Below, one piece after another: positions 1 to 4,780 of a stretch of 6,110 nucleotides of DNA; positions within the stretch are counted from its first letter, which is position 1; every line of letters begins with the position of its first letter. Where the stretch lies: the NCBI GenBank assembly GCA_023436515.1, contig JAEZIV010000025.1, positions 1-6,110 of the forward strand. The letters are read 5' to 3'. Both the position numbers and the translations under genes were made by a program. Source of the stretch: Bacillota bacterium (GTDB lineage Bacteria; Bacillota; Clostridia; Acetivibrionales; DSM-1351). The notes under the pieces are model-generated. The model searched no databases, was not told where the DNA came from, and worked only from the letters and a program-made list of their open reading frames with translations.

Positions 1-384
1 ATTGATTATTTTAAGAAGGTAAATGACACTTACGGGCATACAGCCGGAGATATTATACTTAAAGAGTTATCCGATATTCTGATTAAGGCCTCTAGAAATG
101 GAGACATTGTTGGCAGATATGGGGGAGAAGAATTCAGCATTGTTCTTCCCGAAACAAGTGCCGAAAATGCCTACAAGTTATGTGAAAGAATCAGAGCGAC
201 GGTGGAGAGTACCGAGTTTTATACAGGCAAAGAAAACATTAGGATTACAATAAGTATGGGCTTATATTGTAAGGAGATAAATGACAATATATCCTCAGAC
301 GATATGATAAAGAGTGCAGACAAAGCACTTTATGCAGCAAAACAAGCCGGAAGAAACCGAGTAGAAATATTTAAACCTGAATAA
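1..384 (+). CDS. Diguanylate cyclase, GGDEF domain (3' fragment, 5' end outside window)
   Basis: The last 127 residues of a protein whose C-terminus is a GGDEF domain, which condenses two GTP into cyclic di-GMP. The frame enters at IDYFKKVND, just after the expected first metal-binding Asp of the D-x-D pair. GHTAGD follows at visible residues 12-17, and the active-site signature RYGGEEF at 39-45 (GGEEF at bases 121-135) is a competent GG(D/E)EF variant. An RxxD inhibitory site (RNGD, residues 32-35) lies exactly five residues before GGEEF, so product feedback by c-di-GMP is expected. The end carries the usual ADKALYAAKQAGRNRV helix and the TAA stop is at 382-384. Sensory or membrane domains that would define its input lie upstream of the window. 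The catalytic class is secure; the signal it senses is unknown. Confidence 0.93.
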   Translation: MDYFKKVNDTYGHTAGDIILKELSDILIKASRNGDIVGRYGGEEFSIVLPETSAENAYKLCERIRATVESTEFYTGKENIRITISMGLYCKEINDNISSDDMIKSADKALYAAKQAGRNRVEIFKPE

Positions 385-407
385 ATTAGCCTTTAAAGAG
401 CCCAATA

Positions 408-443
408 ACCCTGTCAGACACCATATGGTAGTACTGACAGGGT
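408..443. terminator. Perfect 10-bp hairpin between convergent genes, probable bidirectional terminator
   Basis: ACCCTGTCAG (408-417) pairs perfectly with CTGACAGGGT (434-443) around a 16-base loop. It sits 24 bases after the GGDEF stop and 9 bases beyond the stop of the convergent ferritin-like gene. Neither side has a long T-run, so termination in both directions is inferred mainly from stem strength and position. The loop itself contains the palindrome ACCATATGGT (420-429). Confidence 0.55.
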
Positions 444-451
444 ACATCATT

Positions 452-1123
452 CTAAAGGGGTTTATAGGGATCAGGATCATATTTTAACAAAACCTGAGTA
501 AGGTGTTCGGTATGCTCCTTTTCATCATCAATAATTTTTTGAAGAGCGTGCCGAACATCCTTTTGTTGTATATGTGAAAGCTCATCCTCGTATAGAATAA
601 CAGCTTCCAGCTCACCCTTTATATCCTCCCTCAAAAAATTCAAAACAATAAATTTTTCACGGGAAAGTTTATCTGCCTGGTTTACAGGCTGGGGTCTGGG
701 GTTGGATTTTGAGTTGCTTTTCCCATTCCCGCCTGTATTGCTTTTAACGGAACTTGTACTGTTTTTAGCAGTGTTTACAGTGTTTACAGTGTTTGAAGCT
801 GTTGAAGCTGTTGAAGCTGGATCTGACATTCCGTTAGAAGCGTTTTCAAACTCATTTGATAAAATTGCCTCATGAGGATTTACGAAATATTTGTTTTCAA
901 CCGGGTCATACTTTCTGAGTAAATTTATTGCTATGCCGTAATGGTTTTTTTCATCAACCATTATATGATGCCATACCTCGTTAATCTCAGTAAAGCTGGA
1001 ATTGAGTATATGGTTCTGGTATCCGTTTATAGCAACAATTTCAGCTATCATTACCTCTCTTAGCAGGCTTGTAAGCCTTGTTGCCGGTCCCTGAGGAAAT
1101 CCGTGGGGATTTGTATAACTCAT
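452..1123 (-). CDS. Ferritin-like di-iron protein made of two duplicated two-helix halves
   Basis: A 223-residue soluble protein with no signal peptide or membrane segment. Half 1 (about 16-74) has E28, Y35 and E58-x-x-H61, ending in KYDP. Half 2 (about 159-217) has E171, Y178 and E201-x-x-H204, also ending in KYDP. Every matched residue is offset by exactly 143, so the halves are a gapless duplication. The Glu-(7)-Tyr and Glu-(30)-Glu-x-x-His spacing is that known for encapsulated-ferritin-type half-ferritins, where two such subunits meet to form a di-iron centre; here one chain could supply both. Residues about 95-150 form a Ser/Thr/Asn/Gly/Lys-rich linker. Likely role: iron oxidation or storage, or oxygen/peroxide handling (inferred). 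No encapsulin gene or convincing encapsulin-targeting tail is visible. GGAGG (1128-1132) four bases upstream supports the ATG; no convincing promoter was found. A rubrerythrin-like bundle with a long crossover loop is the alternative reading. Confidence 0.85.
   Translation of the reverse strand: MSYTNPHGFPQGPATRLTSLLREVMIAEIVAINGYQNHILNSSFTEINEVWHHIMVDEKNHYGIAINLLRKYDPVENKYFVNPHEAILSNEFENASNGMSDPASTASTASNTVNTVNTAKNSTSSVKSNTGGNGKSNSKSNPRPQPVNQADKLSREKFIVLNFLREDIKGELEAVILYEDELSHIQQKDVRHALQKIIDDEKEHTEHLTQVLLKYDPDPYKPL
771..820. repeat. 9-bp tandem repeats encoding the ferritin-like linker
   Basis: Plus-strand units GTGTTTACA (771-779, 780-788), the hybrid unit GTGTTTGAA (789-797), then GCTGTTGAA (798-806, 807-815) and a partial GCTGG run head to tail. 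Read on the minus strand they encode tripeptide repeats of the AST and TVN type, at about residues 103-118 of the ferritin-like protein. The unit is a multiple of three, so copy-number change would keep the frame. Confidence 0.85.
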
Positions 1124-1245
1124 ATAACCTCCGAATCCTTATGTAATATGAAAATACTACTTTATACTATGAATTACTCAACAATAACGTGATTTAAATA
1201 TTGACTTCAAGCAAACATAAAATTACCTAAAAAATATTAAAGGTA

Positions 1246-1276
1246 TTGACTTTAACGCTGGGTGAAGGTGTATAGT
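1246..1276 (+). promoter_or_regulatory. MerR-type promoter and operator of the TipAL-family gene
   Basis: The -35 TTGACT (1246-1251) and -10 TATAGT (1271-1276) are separated by 19 bp, the over-long spacing typical of promoters activated by MerR-family proteins, which distort the DNA to realign the two hexamers. Within the spacer ACTTTAAC (1249-1256) and GTGAAGGT (1262-1269) form an imperfect dyad (6 of 8 pairs) around five bases. Transcription would begin near 1283, giving a leader of only about 15 bases before the ATG at 1299. Autoactivation by the encoded regulator is the simplest reading. Confidence 0.75.
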
Positions 1277-1298
1277 TAATCTGTCAGGAGGGAGTTAA

Positions 1299-2063
1299 AT
1301 GGAATACACAGTGCAAAAACTGGCATCTCTTGCAGGAGTCAGTACAAGAACTATCAGGTATTATGATGAGATTGGAATTCTTAAGCCGGCAAGAATCAGT
1401 TCATCAGGATACAGGATTTACGGCCAGGCCGAGGTGGACAAATTACAGCAAATACTGTTCTATAGAGAGCTGGAGGTGGATCTTGACAGTATTAGGGAAA
1501 TTATTACCTCACCTGGCTATAATGGGGCTCAGGCTTTAAGAGACCATCGCAGCAAGCTTCTGGCAAAGAAAGAGAAAATAGATATACTGCTTAAAAACAT
1601 TGAAAAAAGTTTGAAAGCAGCAGAAGGGAGTATTATTATGAGTGACAAGGAAAAATTTGAGGGCTTTAAGGAAAATTTGATTAGAGATAATGAGAATAGC
1701 TATGGAAAGGAAATAAGAGCAAAATACGGGGATAATACTGTTAATGAGGCAAACAAAAAACTCATGAGCATGACAGATGAACAATACGCACAGTTTGAGA
1801 GACTGAACCTGGAGATTAGTGAAACCCTGAAGGAGGCAATGGAGACTGGCGACCCGGCTGGAGAGCTTGGTCAAAAGGCTGCAGACCTTCACAGACAATG
1901 GCTTTCCTATACATGGGGGAGCTACAGCAAGGAGGCACATGCGGGACTCGCACAAATGTATGTTGAGGATGAACGATTTAAGGCTTATTATGATAAAATT
2001 GGCGATGGTGCTGCAGCTTTCCTAAGAGCTGCAATATTCATCTTTACAGGTGTGGACAAATAA
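1299..2063 (+). CDS. MerR-family transcriptional activator, TipAL/Mta type
   Basis: A 254-residue regulator, close in length to Streptomyces TipAL and Bacillus Mta. Residues 1-70 are the MerR winged helix-turn-helix (YTVQKLASLAGVSTRTIRYY, then a wing around SSSGYRIY). About 78-112 is a charged dimerisation helix, and about 115-250 is the TipAS ligand-binding domain, with the recognisable stretch WLSYTWGSYSKEAHAGLAQMY and C-terminal FKAYYDKIGDGAAAFL. Family members bind bulky hydrophobic drugs or peptides and activate their own and efflux genes. The protein has no cysteine at all, so covalent thiopeptide capture as in Streptomyces TipAS is not possible. AGGAGG (1286-1291) seven bases before ATG fixes the start. 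A 19-bp-spacer promoter precedes it and a terminator follows. No transporter lies beside it; the nearest possible second target is the divergent ferritin-like gene. Confidence 0.92.
   Translation: MEYTVQKLASLAGVSTRTIRYYDEIGILKPARISSSGYRIYGQAEVDKLQQILFYRELEVDLDSIREIITSPGYNGAQALRDHRSKLLAKKEKIDILLKNIEKSLKAAEGSIIMSDKEKFEGFKENLIRDNENSYGKEIRAKYGDNTVNEANKKLMSMTDEQYAQFERLNLEISETLKEAMETGDPAGELGQKAADLHRQWLSYTWGSYSKEAHAGLAQMYVEDERFKAYYDKIGDGAAAFLRAAIFIFTGVDK
1626..1640 (+). promoter_or_regulatory. Candidate internal ribosome site and ATG producing a free TipAS-like domain
   Basis: GGGAG (1626-1630) lies seven bases before an in-frame ATG (1638-1640), which is Met114 of the TipAL-type protein (MSDKEKFEGFK). 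Initiation here would give a 141-residue ligand-binding domain without the DNA-binding part. The Streptomyces lividans tipA gene is known to make such a short form from an in-frame internal start. That it happens here is an inference from the ribosome-site spacing and the domain boundary. Confidence 0.45.
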
Positions 2064-2067
2064 AAGT

Positions 2068-2103
2068 ATCAGGTCGGCAGAAATGCCGGCCTGATGGTTT
2101 TTT
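2068..2103 (+). terminator. Intrinsic terminator of the TipAL-type gene, probably bidirectional
   Basis: A 12-bp stem (2068-2079 with 2084-2095, one G-T pair) closes on a GAAA tetraloop and is followed by GG and six T residues (2098-2103). It starts five bases past the TAA of the regulator. On the opposite strand the stem is followed by ACTTTTATTTG, so it may also end transcription of the convergent CBS gene. Confidence 0.92.
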
Positions 2104-2119
2104 ACAGCTTATAAATAAA

Positions 2120-2545
2120 TTATTGCGGTCTTGAGGGTGTCGAGATATTCTCAAGGGTGTCGGCAACCTGGGTATAATATTTAGCATCAACGGCTACATC
2201 ACCAAGAGCTACAATTCCTACCAGATTGTTATTTTCAATAACAGGAACTCTTCTAATCTGACTGGTCGCCATTCTCTGGGCAACATCATGCATATCCATA
2301 TCAGGAGTAACGGTAGCTACACCAGTTGTCATTATTTCTGTAACAGGTGTCTGCTGTGGATTCTTACCAGTTGCAATGGTTCTTACCACAATATCTCTGT
2401 CGGTTATAATACCGACAACACCATTTTTATCGCACACGGGGATGGAACCCACATTGTGCTGCTGCATCAACTGAGCGGTTTCAGTAACATTTGCAGCTGA
2501 GTTAACAAAAGCAACATTTTTAGTCATAACGTCTCTGACCTTCAT
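2120..2545 (-). CDS. Tandem CBS-domain protein (stand-alone Bateman module)
   Basis: A 141-residue protein consisting almost only of two CBS domains: about 1-60 (VRDVMTKNVAFV ... VGSIPVCDKNGVVGIITDRDIV) and about 66-125 (VTEIMTTGVATVTPDMDM ... IRRVPVIENNNLVGIVALGDVA). Each has the DVMT/EIMT entry and the hydrophobic-GI(I/V)xxxD strand-helix exit typical of the fold. Such pairs bind adenosine nucleotides or related ligands and usually regulate a partner protein; here no catalytic or DNA-binding domain is attached, so the partner is unknown. It resembles Bacillus YhcV-type proteins in size and layout (from memory). The C-terminal about 16 residues are polar and probably loose. AAAGGGTG (2551-2558) five bases upstream of ATG supports the start. 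It lies 70 bases downstream of trxB on the same strand, so it may be partly co-transcribed, but it also has its own candidate -10. Confidence 0.9.
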   Translation of the reverse strand: MKVRDVMTKNVAFVNSAANVTETAQLMQQHNVGSIPVCDKNGVVGIITDRDIVVRTIATGKNPQQTPVTEIMTTGVATVTPDMDMHDVAQRMATSQIRRVPVIENNNLVGIVALGDVAVDAKYYTQVADTLENISTPSRPQ

Positions 2546-2574
2546 ATAATCACCCTTTCTTATTGGAATTCATG

Positions 2575-2580
2575 ATTATA
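2575..2580 (-). promoter_or_regulatory. Candidate -10 element for the CBS-domain gene
   Basis: The minus strand reads TATAAT, a consensus -10, in the gap between trxB and the CBS gene. It would start a transcript about 23 bases ahead of the ATG, just upstream of the ribosome site. The -35 at 17 bp is poor (TTTATT), so this is a candidate internal promoter rather than a firm one. Confidence 0.4.
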
Positions 2581-2615
2581 TTTCCCCATCAAAAACAAAT
2601 AAAACGCGGAAGGTT

Positions 2616-3533
2616 TCACCATTTGTTCTCAGTGATATAAAGCTCTGCAGAGTATGCGGCTGTTGCACCGTCAGCAGCAGCAGTGATTACCTGCCGCAGG
2701 AATTTCTGGCGGAGATCACCGGCGGCAAAAACCCCAGGGACACTTGTTTGCATTCTTTCGTCTGTTATAATGTAGCCATCCATACTTTGCTCCACCTTAC
2801 CGTTAATCAAAGATATGTTTGGATTCAGACCAATTGCGATAAATAGACCATCCACCTTAAGCTCAGTAACATCCTGTGTAACAAGGTTTTTGATTTTAAG
2901 CCCCTCCACTCCAAATTGTCCCTGAATCTCTTCAACAACAGAGTTCCATAGGAATTCAATTTTTTTGTTACAGCATAGTTCATCCTGCAATATTCTAGCC
3001 GCTGTCATATGATCACGCCTATGAATAATGTAGATTTTCGGACAAAATCTTGCCAGATAAAGGGCGTCCTCAGCAGCAGTGTCGCCACCGCCTACAACTG
3101 CAACAGTTTTTCCTTTGTAAAAGGCCCCGTCACAAACAGCACAATAAGATACACCAGCTCCAGTGAATTCTTGCTCTTTATCAAGCCCAAGCATTTTTGG
3201 ATAGGCTCCCATACATAAAATAAGAGCTTTGCACTCATATGTGTTTTTTCGGGTTTTAACCACCTTTACTTTAGAGTTAATATCAATCTCAATAACTTCA
3301 TCATTAAGTACTACAGTTCCAAATTTCCTTGCCTGCTTCTCCATTCGCAAGGCAAGATCTGAGCCGCCGATAGGCTCCTCAAAACCAGGATAGTTTTCCA
3401 TTACATCCGTTGTAGCCATTTGCCCGCCAGTAAACATTTTTTCAATAACCAGTGTATCGAATTTAGCTCTTGAACTGTATAAGGCTGCAGAATAGCCGGC
3501 AGGTCCACCGCCAATGATTATAATATCGTGCAT
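2616..3533 (-). CDS. trxB: Thioredoxin reductase (FAD, dithiol active site CAVC)
   Basis: A 305-residue flavoprotein of the normal low-molecular-weight thioredoxin reductase length. It passes electrons through FAD and a Cys pair to thioredoxin in the cytoplasm. Visible motifs in order: FAD dinucleotide fold GGGPAG (8-13), ENYPGF (46-51), redox pair C131-A-V-C134 in SYCAVCDGAFY, second dinucleotide fold VVGGGDTAAE (146-155), HRRDHMT (171-177), and the FAD-binding end FAAGDLRQKFLRQVITAAADGATAA. The usual NADPH 2'-phosphate signature is HRRxxxR; here its last Arg is Thr177, which may weaken NADPH preference, although the first two Arg and the glycine motif remain. The start is supported by GGAGG (3539-3543) five bases before ATG. 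It leads the minus-strand pair with the CBS gene and diverges from the CPBP gene. No thioredoxin gene is adjacent. Family assignment is secure; the electron donor is less so. Confidence 0.93.
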   Translation of the reverse strand: MHDIIIIGGGPAGYSAALYSSRAKFDTLVIEKMFTGGQMATTDVMENYPGFEEPIGGSDLALRMEKQARKFGTVVLNDEVIEIDINSKVKVVKTRKNTYECKALILCMGAYPKMLGLDKEQEFTGAGVSYCAVCDGAFYKGKTVAVVGGGDTAAEDALYLARFCPKIYIIHRRDHMTAARILQDELCCNKKIEFLWNSVVEEIQGQFGVEGLKIKNLVTQDVTELKVDGLFIAIGLNPNISLINGKVEQSMDGYIITDERMQTSVPGVFAAGDLRQKFLRQVITAAADGATAAYSAELYITENKW

Positions 3534-3574
3534 ATATACCTCCGAATATTTTCAGGTTATTATCCTAATACATA

Positions 3575-3603
3575 AATAGAATTAAAAGTTTCATTATTGT
3601 TAA
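3575..3603 (-). promoter_or_regulatory. Weak candidate promoter for trxB
   Basis: On the minus strand TTAACA (3598-3603, 5 of 6 to the -35 consensus) and TCTATT (3575-3580, 4 of 6) are 17 bp apart. The first copy of a 14-bp direct repeat occupies this spacer. A second possibility is GATAAT at 3559-3564 with a poor -35. The region is very AT-rich, so chance matches are likely. Confidence 0.25.
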
Positions 3604-3656
3604 TAATAATATACCCAAAAACAAGAAAAATAAATATTTATGATTGAAAGTTTCAT
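3581..3656. repeat. Pair of 14-bp direct repeats in the trxB/CPBP divergent region
   Basis: ATTAAAAGTTTCAT (3581-3594) and ATTGAAAGTTTCAT (3643-3656) differ at one base and are 62 bp apart, start to start. The second copy contains the palindrome TGAAA-G-TTTCA; the first has it with one mismatch. Paired, partly palindromic sites between divergent genes could be an operator pair, but the AT-rich context makes this tentative. Confidence 0.45.
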
Positions 3657-3689
3657 CCATAAACAGGGATTTTATTAACTATTGAAAAA

Positions 3690-3698
3690 TGCTATAAT
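3690..3698 (+). promoter_or_regulatory. Extended -10 promoter for the CPBP-family gene
   Basis: TGCTATAAT is a perfect extended -10 (TG-n-TATAAT). The -35 is weak (TTTATT at 3671-3676, 16-bp spacing), as is common when the extended TG is present. Predicted transcription start is near 3705, which leaves about 45 bases before the TTG start at 3751 and excludes the more upstream TTG at 3682. Confidence 0.6.
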
Positions 3699-3750
3699 TA
3701 TTAGTGATTTATTATGCCAGCGAATAGTCATTTTACTTGGAGGGAAAGCA

Positions 3751-4704
3751 TTGGTTACAAAATATCAAAATTTAGCATTGACCGGAGATACCAGACCATC
3801 CAGATTTATTTCGTCAGCAGCGGTTATTATGTACATGTTTATGTTTATAGGTGGGAGCATAGCCTCAATACCCATTATTTATGTAATGGTAAAAAATCCA
3901 GATATCATTTTTGATCCTATGCTGCAAAATGATGTTGTGGGCTTTATAGTAAAGTATATTGACCCGGTAGCTAACTATATTTTTACTAATTTATCTATAT
4001 ATTTTATGCTATTTGGTGTCTATATTGCTGTTAAGTTTATACATAAAAGACACTTCGGGACACTTTTAAATTTTACCGGAAAGCTTAAATGGGCAAATTT
4101 TTTTATTAGTTTTATTATTTACGGGTTTTTATTAATTGCCGGAACAGCTGTTGATTATTGGTTTAATCCCAATGCTTACACCTATTCCTTTGACCCAGAG
4201 AAGTTTTGGCTGACACTGCCACTGATACTGATAATGACACCAATCCAGACCACAACAGAGGAACTGGTTTTCAGAGGCTATGTAATACAGAGCTTTGGTG
4301 TCAAGATTAAGAACGGATGGGTGCTTTCACTCATATCGGGTGTTTTGTTTACCCTGCCGCATCTTGCAAATCCTGAGATATACGCATCAAGTAAAATGGG
4401 TGTGTTCAGTACAATATGTATGATTCTCAATTATTTTGTTATTGGTATGGCACTTGCTATTGTTACTATCAGGACAAATTCTCTTGAAGCAGCCATGGGA
4501 GCTCATGCTGTGAACAATTTATTCTGTTTTATACTTGTAAGTTATCCTGACACAGCCATACCAACATACACGTTGTTTTATACCTCATCCTTTAATCCGG
4601 TAGGAGGTTTAATATCCACTTTCATTACTTCAGCACTGTTCTATCTGATTACAGTATCTGTTATTAAGAAAACAGATAAAGAAATTTTTCCGCTGAACAC
4701 ATAA
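3751..4704 (+). CDS. CPBP-family intramembrane metalloprotease-like protein (Abi/CAAX type)
   Basis: A 317-residue multi-pass membrane protein. The TTG start at 3751 is chosen because GGAGGG (3739-3744) lies six bases upstream; the open frame extends back to another TTG at 3682, but that lies ahead of the probable promoter -10. About eight hydrophobic segments can be seen (roughly residues 21-47, 76-97, 116-135, 153-164, 188-206, 217-239, 254-266, 285-305). All three CPBP signatures are present: EELVFR with E170, E171 and R175; FTLPH with F200 and H204; and HAVNN with H252 and N256. In characterised relatives these residues form a membrane-embedded metal protease site, for example CAAX prenyl-protein cleavage; many bacterial members have no known substrate, though some give bacteriocin immunity. 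No bacteriocin or peptide gene is adjacent, so the substrate is unknown. It ends 72 bases before addB on the same strand and may be co-transcribed with it. Confidence 0.87.
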   Translation: MVTKYQNLALTGDTRPSRFISSAAVIMYMFMFIGGSIASIPIIYVMVKNPDIIFDPMLQNDVVGFIVKYIDPVANYIFTNLSIYFMLFGVYIAVKFIHKRHFGTLLNFTGKLKWANFFISFIIYGFLLIAGTAVDYWFNPNAYTYSFDPEKFWLTLPLILIMTPIQTTTEELVFRGYVIQSFGVKIKNGWVLSLISGVLFTLPHLANPEIYASSKMGVFSTICMILNYFVIGMALAIVTIRTNSLEAAMGAHAVNNLFCFILVSYPDTAIPTYTLFYTSSFNPVGGLISTFITSALFYLITVSVIKKTDKEIFPLNT

Positions 4705-4761
4705 CTAATGTATTCAGTAAAAGTAAAGCTTGATTAGCTACAATAAAACTTAACTTTACAA

Positions 4762-4780
4762 AGGGGATTACATGATATGA
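4762..4780 (+). promoter_or_regulatory. Ribosome site and two-codon cistron overlapping the addB start
   Basis: AGGGG (4762-4766) is followed five bases later by ATG ATA TGA (4772-4780), a Met-Ile minicistron. Its TGA overlaps the addB ATG (4777-4779) as ATGA, the classic coupling overlap. The site is ten bases from the addB ATG, longer than ideal, but five from the minicistron ATG. Ribosomes might load on the first ATG and reinitiate on addB, or use the second ATG directly. Confidence 0.5.

Noticed and set aside
771..820. CRISPR-like array
   Set aside because: The units are 9 bp, directly abutting, without spacers and inside a coding frame.
452..1123. Encapsulin cargo operon
   Set aside because: No encapsulin shell gene is in the window and the C-terminus (KYDPDPYKPL) does not look like a known encapsulin-targeting peptide.
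1536..1955. Minus-strand open frame of 139 codons opposite the TipAL-type gene
   Set aside because: It lies wholly opposite a well-recognised gene, and its Cys/Leu/Phe-rich product looks like an antisense shadow.
2288..2500. Plus-strand open frame opposite the CBS-domain gene
   Set aside because: It is a shadow of a two-domain CBS protein whose own frame is clearly conserved; the His/Cys-rich product resembles no family.
3593..3610. PerR, Fur or Rex operator upstream of trxB
   Set aside because: The symmetry is even-centred and the bases do not fit the 7-1-7 PerR/Fur form or the Rex TTGTTAA-n4-TTAACAA form; kept only as an unnamed near-palindrome.
3682..3750. 23-residue N-terminal extension of the CPBP protein from the TTG at 3682
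   Set aside because: There is no ribosome site before 3682 and the likely promoter -10 lies inside it; a better ribosome site precedes 3751.
3751..4704. Bacteriocin immunity or phage-defence locus based on the CPBP/Abi family name
   Set aside because: No bacteriocin peptide, transporter, toxin or phage-related gene is adjacent; the neighbours are trxB and addB, so the family name alone does not support it.
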